NCBI RefSeq assembly: GCF_019703515.2
Contig: NC_059358.1
Span: 46,262,594 to 46,326,593 of the forward strand
Reading direction: 5' to 3'
Source of the DNA: Myxocyprinus asiaticus
Lineage: Eukaryota > Chordata > Actinopteri > Cypriniformes > Catostomidae
Length of the DNA stretch: 64,000 nucleotides
Below the pieces are notes generated by a model, which saw only the letters and a program-made list of their open reading frames with translations, searched no databases and was not told the DNA's origin. Of this stretch, positions 21,481 through 33,313 are shown one piece after another. Position 1 is the first letter of the stretch. The number at the start of each line of letters is the position of its first letter. The translations under genes were made by a program, and so were the position numbers.

Positions 21481-23084
21481 CACTTTAAAACTGCAGCCAA
21501 ACATGTAATGAAGCTCATAATTTCAGTTTCGCAAAACGTTGCAATGCTCATGTAAATGTCATGAGACCAGGCTGATTTGTTGTCTGATTTTGGAATGAAA
21601 TATGACCCAGAATTATTCATGACAGGCTTTCTGAGATACTCCCCAGAATTAATTCCATATGAAATAGATATTTTGTACAAACTTTTGAAAGCACTCAAGC
21701 TTTTTGAGGTTAGGACTGCATTTCCGAATTCATATTGTTGATAAAGGGCATTTTGTAACGCACGAATAGCAATTTTTCCAGCAACATTAATCAGAGACCT
21801 CTGGCACTTCTGAAAACGTAATGTATCTCTTGCTATTTTTCCACAAAAACGTTTCACAAGTACTTCAAAGCATGCCAAAGTATTTTCAGATATTAAGATG
21901 CATCTTTTTCAGAGTTGTGAGTAGCTGTCCTACTCATCAGCCACTGAAGCAGTCTGACCTTAAATGTGCTGCATTTCTCTTTGGCATAAACTTCACACAC
22001 TAACTAGCTACACACACACGCACACATTCACTGACATGCTTTCAGGTTTACTTTTTCTGTCATCACACAAAAACATTTTAGTTGTAAGGAAACATGTAAT
22101 ATAAAGTCAAAATGAAGATACTAAAACGTTCATACTATGTCTAATCAAAAATAGTTAGAAGAACATTTTAACTACTCAAACTCATATGAACTAAAAATGT
22201 CACCCTTCTTGGTGCAAGATTTGCAGTACACCACTGTCGCCTATTGTTCATCAGGCTGTGCAGACTGGTACACCTCACAGATGTTTGAGTGCAGCTCACT
22301 AAATGAATCCCAGTTGAATGTGAAACCATTCCCAAACAAACGAGAGCAGCGGCACTCAGTGAGCATTCAGATTCAAGGATAAGTCATAGTGCTACGCCTG
22401 TTTAAAAAGCTCAGACAGACTGTGAAAGGCCTCTCCAACTAGCTGTGTTTCCATGGAAATACACACAAGGACAAACAGGCCGTATAGGCACAGCAAACTT
22501 GCAAGTTTTTTTTTTAGCTTCCAGCCAGTGAAAATAAGATCTGAAGACTAGAAACCTGAAGGAGCGAGCGGTTAATGTTTATAAATTAATGGTAGCTCTG
22601 ACTGTGCTGAAAGCAACACAGGTGCTATGTCGGTCTGCTGGCATTTCAGAGCTTTCAAATAAACACTCTTATTGGTTTTACTTTGATTTGAGCTCTCTGC
22701 AAGTCCTTAAATACCAAAGCAACAGAGCAGGTCTGAATTTAATGTAATAGAATTCATGACTAAACTGAAATGATAGCACGGTACTTTACCTACATTTTTG
22801 CAAAGTGATTTTTAAGTTTCGTTGTAAGTATCACTGTAGTTTTCTTGGTGAAATGAGCACTAGAGGTGCTACAACAATGACTTTTATTCACTTTCTTACA
22901 AATCACGAGTAAAACTACAGATTATCAGTTCGTGAACACTTACTTTTCACTCTGATCCTCACACAATGCTATTGTATGACATATAAACACTTTTACTATA
23001 GCACGTAACTTTTAAGACGATACATTTTAACATTTGCATTACATAACCAGTTACATTTACAAGGTTGTTCAAGTGCTATCAAAT
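21481..23084. other. Intron 1, no gene seen
   Basis: There is no exon or definable transposon. The AT-rich sequence contains a few short open frames without recognisable content. Confidence 0.45.
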
Positions 23085-23178
23085 TGCGCGATAGCTCAAC
23101 TGATGAAGTGTTGCACTTGTGATGCAAAGAAGTGGGGTACGAATCCTGAAGAGCACACGTGTCAACATGTGAGCTGAA
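23085..23178 (+). mobile_element. Head of a SINE split by LINE 1
   Basis: It contains 'gcgatagctcaactgatg' (A-box-like) and 'ggggtacgaatcctg' (B-box-like). It stops at 'gagctgaaag', where LINE 1 begins. The remainder resumes at 31077 with 'catttcatagaagc'. This lines up with 'gtgaaagttacatagaagcg' in the unbroken copy at 21180-21210. Confidence 0.6.
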
Positions 23179-23358
23179 AGAATCAGAAGAATCAGAATGA
23201 GCTTTATTGCCAAGTATGCTTACACATACAAGGAATTTTTCTTGGTGATAGAAGCTTCCAGTGCACAAACAATACAGCTACCAGACAGAGATAATAATAA
23301 TAAATAAAAATGAAAAGCCAATAGAAAATATAAGTACATAGAGAAATACACAATAAGA

Positions 23359-23416
<58 letters not shown>

Positions 23417-23659
23417 TTTTTTTTTTTTTTTTTTTTTTTTTTCAAGAAGGGACAGTGTACATTAATCAACATTCATGAATGTAAATGTACCCAAATTAGC
23501 CCAAAGGCTAGGTTTCATTGGTAGTTCCTTTGCCAGATGTTATTAGGCCTAAAACTAGAGAAAAGAAAGGAAACAAGAGAGAAAAACAATAACAACAATA
23601 ATAGAACCAGAACTTGTAAACAACTCTGTAAAATACAATTAAACATATTATACAAAAAG

Positions 23660-23734
<75 letters not shown>

Positions 23735-23820
23735 AGAGAGAAAAAAGACAAGGTATTGTTATGGGTTAAATACTACTACTAATAATAAAATTATTAATAG
23801 TAATAATAGAGGGAGCAACA

Positions 23821-26800
23821 TTAATGTTCACATTGTTGATTATGAAGAAGCCATTTCATAAAATTATACTTAAATGAGTTAAACAATGTGCATTCTCTAA
23901 TTGATTGTGGTATGGAATTCCACTGATGTGATACTCTGAATGAAAAAACAGCTTGACCAAATGAAGTTTTCCTACGTGGAATTATGTAGTCTGCTCTAGC
24001 TGCACCTCTAGTTACTCTGTTTTCAATAGATTTATAATGAATAAAATCAGCCAGAGGAGGAGGAGCTGAACCATACATAATCTTATGAACTAAACAAACA
24101 TTTTTAAACTTAATAAGGTTTTCCCAGCTAAGCAAGTTATACTTATTTAAAATGTGACAATGGTGAAAACTAAATTGTTTTTTATCTAAAATTTTAAGTG
24201 CTTGTTTGTATAATAATTCCAATGGTTTTAGAACTATGAAATGTGTATTAGACCAGCTTGTCAGACAATATGTGATATGAGAAAGTATCATGGAGTGAAA
24301 ATATATCTTTGCAGCCTCATTTGATAAAAAAATTCTAATAAACCTTAAATTAACCAAGTTAAATTTGACCTTTTTACAAACCTTTTTTATGTGGGTTTTA
24401 AAACCAAGACAGGAGTCCAGATGAACCCCTAGGTATTTACATTCTGAAACAACTTGTAATTTCTCTCCCGAAATAAACATTTCCTGCTTTATATCAACAC
24501 TATGTCCTTTAGAAAAGAACATACAGACTGTTTTTGACACATTTAATTTCAAATAACACTGACTGAGCAAGGATGTAACTTCTGCCATAACATCTGTCAA
24601 CTTATTTGCAACCTCTTCTGCACTTTTACCATGTGTGAAAATTACTGTATCGTCAGCGTACATTAGAATATTACATTGTTGACACACCATGGGTAAATCA
24701 TTAATATACATGTGTTGGGCCTCATGTATTCAGATAGAAGACAAAGGCAGGCCTAACACAGTCGTAAAAACCTAACTCAAGCCCCCACATTCCAAGTTGT
24801 AAATCTTACTGATAAAAATTGCGCCAAAATCAAACAAAGGGAGTCCAAAACAGACTACAAATCCCATGAAGCCTTGCTCACTAAAGGATCGAACTCTCAA
24901 CTCCTCTTGGATGAGGCACACAACAGAACGCACCTCAAACCATGACATCATCAGGAGTTGAAATACCTCTGAAATGCTTTTGGGATTTGCTTCCAGCAAC
25001 TTTGCTTGCAGTGTGTGGACGCAGTTCAACGCTGCTCTCATGTGCAACCTTGTGGCACAAGGAAGTAACGTCCAACTTGAAACTGTAGCCATACAATCTC
25101 CATCTCACTGGGCGAGTTGAGATTACTCTGTGTTTAACCGAACACTCTAACGGATCCGAAGGAGACCGCCGAGCAATTCGCATCTTCATCCGTTTGCCTG
25201 CAGAAGTGAAGAGATTAAAGATTTCTCTTCCATCTTCAATCAAGTCGACATTTCTGAGTTCTCCGCCAGCCCGCCGAGAATCAACAGCCGTACCGCCCGC
25301 CGACAGAGCGAGGAAACGGCCTCCCGTCATCACCTGAGCCTCAAGGAACAGGGTCAGAGTTAAAGGACGGAGGAAAACACATTCTACCTGTGTCCTCATG
25401 CGATTCAAGTAAGAGGTATACGTCTGGGCAGAGATAGAATATTATAGTGTGTTATTCTTGTGTTTCAAGGTTTTTGCTTGTACAGTTTACAGCGCCATGT
25501 CCGCTCATTATTAATACTCAGGGTATTAATTATCACAAATTTGTTTTGCTGTATTGTGGTCCAACCAAATTGGATTGTTGTGCAATTTCACCATCGCGGG
25601 TGAGACAGAAACTGAGTTCATCCATTAAAGAGTCAAATAACACGGGACTGTTTACGAGCCATCCACCACGTCTCTGAGCGATGAACTAACAGCTGCTTTC
25701 TCTCCCACGATCGCAAAATCGGCTTTAGGGCCGTTACTTCTCTCTCTCGTACTAACCACACACGTACACATACACGCACGCGACCCCTCACAAACATTCT
25801 GACACACATTTTTGGCTCGTAGATAGCTTAAATGCTAAAGCCCAGCTTTGTCCCTAAACTATCGTACAAGCGGATAAACGCGGTAACTGGTAGACACCAT
25901 CTCCGCCCCCATTCGCGGTCATATTCCCTGGTCGGAAGTCTCAAGTGACATACTCTCCACGAGAGTCACATCAGCCATTTTGTGCGCGTCCCTCCTTACA
26001 CACACACACACACACACACACACTGTCACACACACACCTTATGTGTTATAGGATTATTTTATTTCCATATCTAATCATATCACTGTTTAGTTTGTAGTTG
26101 TAAGTCGGAAGTTTATTGACTGCATTATATTAATTATTAATTGATATTACTGCATAAATAAACTTTGTTTATATTACAAAGAGAAGTGTTTTGGTTTGTT
26201 TTGCATACGCCTGTGTCATGCTGACAGGATGTCAGTGCTCGGATTCAAACCTTCATTCATTGTTTTTTTTTTCCTGAAGATCGATATTCTTCGGATGTCG
26301 ATTTTCCTAAGAAAACAATCTAATATTGAGACTGTTTTACTATTTGGTTATTAGTCCCTGATTCCAGGGTGGTGCCCCGTCAATGTTAATCTATTGATTT
26401 TTGATCATTGATAATAATCTTTGATGACTGTTGAATTTGAATGATCAATAAGCTAGTGTTAATTTTAATTAATGTTTCATCGATGTTAACAATTAACGAT
26501 TATCTTTGATAATTGTTGATTTAAAGGATTAAAAAAGCTAACATTGATTCTCATCAATGTTCTATTGATTTTAATAATTAATAATTATCTTTGATAATTA
26601 TTAATTATTGCTAATAACCAAACTTGCTCCTAAACGTAGCACACTACATTTACTGGAGTCCCATATGAGGTTTTAATGAGTTAGGTTCAATTAATTAATT
26701 TAAATATTAATTAATAACTAAAGAAATAATTATTTCTGATAGTAACACTGATCTAAACAACGAGTAAAGCCCTACACATGCTAAAGAGAACTGGGCCCAG

Positions 26801-28484
26801 TATAGACCCTTGTGGAACACCAGTTGATAGACATAATTTTTACTAATTGAGAACGGGAAGAGAGGTAAGATTTGATTAAATTTACAAAATCTATCGAAAA
26901 ATTAAAATTTTGTAATTTATTCAAAAGGTTATTATGGTTTACAGTATCAAAAGCTTTCTGTAAATCAAGAAATACAGCCCCTACCACTCCACCTTTATCC
27001 ATTAATGCCTTCACCTTTTCTATAAAGTAACATGTAGCAGTTTCTGTTGAATGATTTACCCTAAAACCAAATTGCATCAGATGTAATTGGAAAGAACTAT
27101 TATTAAGATGATCAATAATTTGTTTGGCCACCAGTCAAAAACCTTTGATTTTGTAGGTAGGACACTAATGGGCCTATAATTACAAGTTAAACGAGGGTCG
27201 CTACCCTTAAATATAGGAGCCACAACTGCTGGCTTCCAAGAATTAGGGAATATCCCTTGATCTAATGAAACATTAATGATGTGTGTTAGAGGATTAACTA
27301 TTGAAAAACTAATTTGTTTCAGTAAAAATGTGTCCATACCATAAATATCCTTAGCCCTTGAGGACTTAAGAGACATGACTACTCTTTCAACCTCTAACTT
27401 AGTTACTGGTCTTAATATCAAAGCTGTCTCACTAGCATTAATTGTTTGTAAATAAGGTTGTGCTGTGAAACTTTGAGCTATTTTATCCACTGACTCAATA
27501 AAATAGTGATTAAGGGCCTGTGCCACATCAGTCGGGCTCTGTAAAATTGTATCATTAATTTTTAATTCAACTGGCCTTTTTTTAACATTACTTTGACCAG
27601 TTAGTTTTTTAATCTGTCTCCATATAGTTTTTGAGTTACCATGAGCGTTTTCAATAATTGTGATAAAAAAATCTGTCTTTGCTTTCCTTAACCCTCTTAC
27701 TACCTTATTTCTTAACATAACAAATGTATTTTATCATGGACCATCTTTGATCTTGTTGCTAATTTTAAAGCATTATCCCGTTCCTTCATTAATTTTTTAA
27801 TATTATCATTCACCCAGGTGAGGGATTGTTTCTTGTAATTACATTTCATCTTCATTGAAAAATCACTAATTGTAGATTGTAACTTTTCTGTAAAGGTTTG
27901 ACTAGCTATTTCTAAATCTGTATTAGATAATAAATCTTCCCAATTAGTATTTTTTATTGCTACTTTAAAACCGTCTTGCTTTTTTTTTTTGGAATACCAA
28001 AGAATTCCTTATTACTGGCATGTGTATTAAATCGCTTGCTAGTTAATTTTCTAAATATAAGCACCATATTATGGTCTGACAAACCCATTATCGTATTATA
28101 TAACTTTATAATTCTCTTCGGTCTATTACTAAATATTAGGTCAATCTGAGAACTAGTGCTATTTGTTATTCGTGTTGGAACTTTGATCAGTTGGACCAAA
28201 TTAACACCATCAGCGATTTGCTTAAGCTTCTTCTTCAAAGATTTGTCTGCCCAATTTAAATTAAAATCACCCATAACAATAACTTCTTTCTTAAAATCAC
28301 ACTGACATAATACCTTCTTAAATTCACCATAAAAACTATTATTTAAAGCAGGTGGTCGATAAATCACTATAAGTGTAAAGGACATCTGAGGTGATAAAAT
28401 CATGTTTAAACCTATACATTCTAGATCAGTAGGATTTTGCCCTAGAATCTCATTACAACAGATAGTGTTTCTCACATAAATCAT
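23821..28484 (-). pseudogene. LINE 2 endonuclease-reverse transcriptase, interrupted
   Basis: The endonuclease part (28484-27960) shows VMGDFNLNWADK and LSDHNMVLIF. The reverse transcriptase part (27718-26781 and 24711-23821) shows NYRPISVLP, FGFRVNHSTETA, VFLDLQKAFDTV and the catalytic MYADDTVIF. Splicing out 24713-26776 with one CATG reconnects VLFS-MYINDLP in frame, which proves the interruption. Other damage includes a frameshift just before the VPQGSILGPV block and one between the endonuclease and the linker. The 296-codon C-terminal block is intact. CR1/L2-like (Jockey superfamily) is my best placement. Confidence 0.9.
24713..26776 (-). mobile_element. 2.07-kb LTR-like element with 4-bp target duplication, copy 2
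   Basis: This is the inverted counterpart of 17793-19860, starting TGTTGGGCCTCATG and ending AAAGCCCTACA. It is flanked by CATG at 24709-24712 and 26777-26780. It has the same internal order, including the three AT-rich tandem units and a GT/CA microsatellite near 25999-26023. It interrupts the LINE 2 reverse transcriptase exactly at the duplicated CATG. It differs from copy 1 at many positions, so the two are independent, fairly old insertions. Confidence 0.78.
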
Positions 28485-28494
28485 AACTCCCCAT

Positions 28495-28531
<37 letters not shown>

Positions 28532-28649
28532 AATATAAATCTGTTATAAACAGTGCAAGGGAGTGTAATGCAGAAGAGGTAGGATATGTGAAATAAATAT
28601 AATTGACTAAGCTGTGTATTGCATGTAATTATTGCACAATGGGGCAGTT

Positions 28650-30480
28650 TTAACTGTTCGTGAGATGGATAGCCTCAGGGAAAGAACTGTTCTTGTGCCT
28701 GACGGTTCTGGTGCTCAGGGGGAAACTAATATTCTGCTCAGCAGTCCAAACTGCCCTTTGCAGTCTTCTTTTGTCCGATTTCATAGCTGAACCAAACCAG
28801 ACAGTTATTGAAGTGCAGAGGACAGACTCAATGACTGCTGAGTAGAACTGGATTAGCCGCACCTGTGTCAGGTTGAACTTCCTCAACTGGCAAAGGAAGT
28901 ACAACCTCTGCTTGGCCTTTTTCACAATGGAGTCAGTGTGGGTCTCCCACTTCAGGTCCTGTGAGATGGTAGTGCCCAGGAACCTGAATGACTACAGTGC
29001 AGTTTAGAACAGTGAGTGGGGTCAATGTTGGGGTGTTCCTCCTAAAATCCACAATCATCTCCACTGTTTTGAGCGTGTTGAGCTCCAGGTTGTTATGACT
29101 GCACCAGTGAGCTTGCTGTTCAACCTCCTTTCTGTATGCAGACTCATCATCATCTTGGATGAGGCTGATGACAGTAGTGTCGTCTGCAACATCAGGAGCT
29201 TAACAGAGGGGTCCTTGGCGGTATAGTCATTGGTATACAGTGAGAAGAGTAGTGGGGAGAGCACACATCCCTGGGGGCACCAGTGCTGACTGTACATGTG
29301 CTGGAAGGGAATTTCCCCAGTCTCACTAGCTGCTGCCTGTCTGTCAGAAAGCTGGTGATCCACTGACAGATAGACATGGGAACAGAGAGCTGGGTTAATT
29401 TACTCCATAGGAGAGCTGGGATGATGGTGTTGAAAGCTGAACTGAAGTCCACAAAAAGGATCCTTGCATATGTCCCTGGTCTGTCCAGATATGGCAGGAT
29501 ATGATGCAATCCCATGTTGACTGCATCATCCACAGATCTGTTTGCTCTATAAGCAAATTGAAGGAGGGTGGTTGCAGGAGGTGTTGGTGTTTGTGTGAAG
29601 TGAAGTTCAGAGCGGGTGTGGGGTGTAAGACTGGACTTTTCAAATCTACAGTAAAACACATTCAGGTCGTCAGCCAGCTGTTGATTCCCTATAGTGTTGG
29701 GGCATGGTGTCTTGAAATTAGTAATGTCTTTCAGGCCTCTCCACACTGATGCAGGGTCATTAGCTGAAAACTAGTTTTTCAGCTTCTCAGAGTCGCTTCT
29801 TTTAGACACTTTAGTTTCCTTAGTGTGTTTTTGGCCTGATTATACAAGATTGTATCCCCACTTCTATAAGCATTCTCTTTGGCATGATGAAGCTGTCTGA
29901 GTTTTGCTGTAAACCATGGTTTGTAATTGTTGAATGTTAAATAAGTCCTAGTAGGAATGCACATATCCTCACAGAAACTGATATATGATGTTACAGTATC
30001 TGTGACCTCGTCCATATTTGTGTCTGTAACTTCAAAAAAAAAAAAAAAAACTCCAGTCAAAGCAGGCTTGTAGTTCCAGCTGTGCTTCATTGGTCCATCT
30101 TTTTACAATCTTTACTACAGGTTTAGCTGATTTTAGTTTTTGGCTGTAGGTTGGAAGAAGATGAACAAGACAGTGATCAGAGAGTACCAAAGCTGCTCTA
30201 GGGACAGAGCGATATGCATCATTTAATGTTTTATAGCAGTGATCCAGTATACAGTACGTCTGTCTCTGGTGGGGCATGTAATGTGCTGTCTGTATTTTGG
30301 CTGTTCACTGGTGAGGTTGGCATTGTTAAAATCGCAGAGAATAATAATGAGTCCGGGTATTGTTGCTCCGTGTCTGTGATCTGATCAGCCAGCTGTTGCA
30401 GCACTGCGTTCACGCACACTTGTGACGGGATGTGCACACTCACCAGAATAAACGAGGAAAACTTCCACGCCGAGTAAAAA
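28650..30480 (-). pseudogene. LINE 1 endonuclease-reverse transcriptase, broken
   Basis: On the minus strand the endonuclease tail is visible at 30443-30032, including LSDHCLVHLLPTYSQKL. The reverse transcriptase follows with FAYRANRSVDDAVNMGLHH, ARILFVDFSSAFNTI and GAPRDVCSPHYSS. The C-terminal KKAKQRLYFLCQLRKFNL lies at 28925-28650. About 120 residues expected before FAYRANRS are absent, so the fingers region is deleted. Frameshifts and stops occur throughout. This enzyme family nicks target DNA and primes cDNA synthesis there; this copy is dead. Confidence 0.85.
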
Positions 30481-31076
30481 GGCTTACAAGCGCTTCCAAA
30501 TTAGGACAGCAAATCTTCTTTAACGTTGTTACATCTGTACGCCAACTTTAATTGTTGTAAAAGCATGTTCCACTGGCTCTCGTTTTCCCCGTTAACTATG
30601 CAATGCAATCCGCTCTGAAAAGCTGGAAGCCCTACAGAGGTAATGCGCTGTCCAGAATGGCTTCACTCAGCCAGGTTTCCGTAAAGCACAAGACAGTATA
30701 GTTTGAAATGTTCTTGTGTTTATGGGTGAGGAGATGTAGTTTGTCCCTTTTGTTAGGAAGTGAGTGGAGATGTGCTTGATGAATACTAAGCAGCGCTGTT
30801 CGAAAGCTGCGCTGTCGGAGCTTGACCAGCTCGCTTCCCTCGCTTGCGTCTCATAGCGCACTTTAACAACACAGCTGTGCCTCCGACTAAAATGTCCAGC
30901 AAAACGTCAGAATAGTCCAAAACCAGGAAAAGATTGGATGTACTGCCAAATGTTCAGCAGTTCGTCCCTGGTAAAACTGATTGGAAAAAAATTACTAAAC
31001 ACAGGACAAACAAAAACAACAAAAGAATTGGAGAGCTCCACACCAAGATGGCCATCTGCGGCACCATCTTGATCAT

Positions 31077-31175
31077 TTCATAGAAGCACCATGGAATGAC
31101 GTAGTTGCTTCAGCAGTTGCGTTTTTCACCTCACATTTGCTTTTCTGACACTGTCGGTTAGGTTTAGGTTTAATA
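31077..31175 (+). mobile_element. Tail of the SINE split by LINE 1
   Basis: It resumes the SINE body with 'catagaagcaccatgg' and 'ttgcttcagcag', then 'gacactgtcggttaggttta'. This parallels 21195-21370 in the unbroken copy. It ends at the Tc1 insertion. Confidence 0.55.
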
Positions 31176-32660
31176 AATAGAGTGGCAAGAAAAAGTATGT
31201 GAACCATTTGGAAATGCATTTATGTATAAATGTGTCTTAAAATCTGGTTTGATCTTCATCTGAGTTACAATAATGAGCAAACACAATCTGTTTTATCTAA
31301 TAACACAAATCAATGTGTTGTTCTTATACATATTGAATACATCATTCAAACATTCATAGTGTAGGTGTAAAAAGTATGTGAACCCCTAGGCTAATGATGT
31401 CAGCAAACGCTAACCAGAGTCAGGAGTTAGCAAACCTGGCATCCAATTAATAAAACGAGATTGGAGATGTGGGTTAGAGCTTCTTTGACTTATAAAAAGC
31501 ACTCAAACATTTTGAGTTTGCTATTCACAAGAAGCATCTGCTGACATGGATCATGTCTTGCAAAAAAGGGATCTCAGAAGAAATTTTGCTTTGCATAAAG
31601 CTGGAAAGGGTTACAAAGTTATCTCGAAGAGTTTAGATATTCATCTGTCCCCAGACAAATTGTCTATAAATTGTACTGTGGCTACTCTCTATAGAAGTGG
31701 CTGTCCAGTCAAGATGACTCAAAGGGTGCTCAATGAGGTAAAAAGAACCTTAGAGTGACAGCTAAAGACTTGAATGAATCATTGGAACTGGTTAACATCT
31801 CTGTTCATGAGTCTACTATATGGAAAACATTAAACAGGCATGGTGTCAGTGGCAGGACACCACGAAGGAAGCCGCTACTTTCCAACAAAAACATTGCTGC
31901 AGGCCTGAAAAAAAGAAAATCCAACTTTTGAAGTTGCCCAGTCATAGCCCAGACCTTAACAAAATAGAGATGCTGTGGAATGACCTCGAGAGCCGTTCAC
32001 ACCAGACATCCTAAGAATATGGCTGAGCTGAAGCAGTTCTGTAAAGAAGAATGGTCCAAAATTTCTTCTGAACGATGTGCAGGTCTAATCCGCAGCAACT
32101 GAAACACTTGGTTGAGGTTATTGCTGCCATAGGAGGATTGGCCAGTTATTAAATCCACATACACATACTTTTCCTTGCCATTGAAATTAAAATGGAAATG
32201 CTTTTTCTTTCCTTTTCTCCCCAATTTGGAATGCCCAATTCCCAATGCGCTCTAAGTCCTCGTGGTGGTGTAGTGACTCCTCAATTGGGGTGTTGGAGGA
32301 CGAATCTCAGTTGCCTCTGTGTCTGAGACCGTCAGTCCATGCATCTTATCACATGGCTTTTTGAGGGTGTTACCACGGAGACATAGCACATGTGGAGGCT
32401 TCACGCTATTCTCCACGGCATCCACGCACAACTCACCATGCGTCCCACCGAGAGCGAGAACCACGTAATAGCGACCACGAGGAGGTTACCCCATGTGACT
32501 CTACCCTCCCTAGCAACCGGGACAATTTGGTTGCTTAGGAGACCTGGCTGGAGTCACTCAGCACGCCCTGGATTCAAACTTGTGACTCCAGGGGTAGTAG
32601 TCAGCGTCTTTACTCAGTGAGCTACCCAGGCCCCCGGAAATGCTTTTTCATGCTAATTTA
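31176..32660 (+). mobile_element. Tc1-like relic carrying a SINE
   Basis: The left end is 'gagtggcaagaaaaagtatg' and the right side has 'acatacttttccttgcca', its inverted partner. Transposase traces are MDHVLQKRDLRRNFALHKAG at 31546 and LPSHSPDLNKIEMLWNDLES near 31935-31995, followed by the C-terminal region to about 32150. The catalytic middle is mostly deleted. A SINE is inserted in the right terminal region. Confidence 0.78.
32208..32635 (-). mobile_element. tRNA-derived SINE, copy 2, with exact target duplication
   Basis: This is the minus-strand copy of the family seen at 6606-7066. It is flanked by the perfect 14-bp direct repeat GGAAATGCTTTTTC (32194-32207 and 32636-32649), which fixes both ends. 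The head lies at the right ('gtgagctacccagg' on the plus strand). Confidence 0.92.
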
Positions 32661-32885
32661 TCAATGTTCAACATGAACGAGGCTTTAAATCAAAACGCAT
32701 TCCTGAGTAACTGTTCATACCAACAAGAAGCATGATTATCTTTTTTTCCTTCTAAAGGTCAATTCTTTTTCCTTTGCTCAGTGAAAAACCAACAAGATAT
32801 AAGATTTTTGGGTCATGTTTTCACAATTAAGATGAATTGGCAGGTGTTCAGTGGAGTGTAAGGAAAGCCCTGCTACAAACATCTT

Positions 32886-33090
32886 GAACCAGTCTAAGGT
32901 AGTTTGCTGGTCTTAGCTTGTTTAAGCCAGGTTAACTTGTCTCCCTGCTTGGTCAAGCTGGTGTGCAGCTGATTTAGTTGCTCAGGCAGCTGGTCTAGAA
33001 GCCTAACTTCCTGCCTAAAACCTCTCTAAAACTATCAAAACCGACCAGCCTAACCAGCTTGGCCAGTCTGGGAGATCAGCTTAAGGTGGT
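32886..33090. repeat. Palindromic agctggt/accagct-rich repeat
   Basis: Many short inverted copies of 'agctggt' and 'accagc' are spread over about 200 bp, with partly matching left and right halves. A better preserved relative lies at 49094-49312. Confidence 0.5.
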
Positions 33091-33313
33091 TTAAACATTT
33101 ATTTTATTTTTTATTTTTTTGGCAGCAGGGAGATCATCATGATAAGAAATAAGCAGAGTAAACAGAAGAGATAAGAAGAAATTGCTGAATGTATTTATAC
33201 TAATATTATAACTAACTAGACTGAAAAAAAAAAATAACTTTGTAGATGTATTTCTACTTAAAGGGTTAGTTCACCCAAAAATGAAAATCCTCACATGATT
33301 TACTTACCTTTAA

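Larger units (their letters stand above)
23415..28497 (-). mobile_element. LINE 2: second non-LTR retrotransposon, 5'-truncated
   Basis: The 3' end is a 28-base poly-A tail on the minus strand (T run at 23415-23442). It follows a UTR with its own TA repeat at about 23664-23731. The 5' end breaks off inside the endonuclease domain at about 28497, against TA repeats of LINE 1. Truncation from the 5' end is typical of target-primed reverse transcription. A 2.07-kb LTR-like element splits its reverse transcriptase. Confidence 0.87.
23179..31076 (-). mobile_element. LINE 1: CR1/L2/Rex1-like non-LTR retrotransposon, split
   Basis: Read on the minus strand it begins near 31076 with 'gatcaagatggtgcc', a LINE-like 5' start. 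It continues through endonuclease and reverse transcriptase remnants to a 3' UTR, and ends at 23179 with repeats of 'attcttctg' after 'ggcaataaagctcattctg'. A 5.1-kb second LINE interrupts its 3' UTR, with TA repeats on both sides. It is itself inserted into a SINE. Confidence 0.82.

Noticed and set aside
23515..23782. IYIYIY-rich small proteins
   Set aside because: They are translations of TA microsatellites, as are those near 43222, 46441 and 46665.
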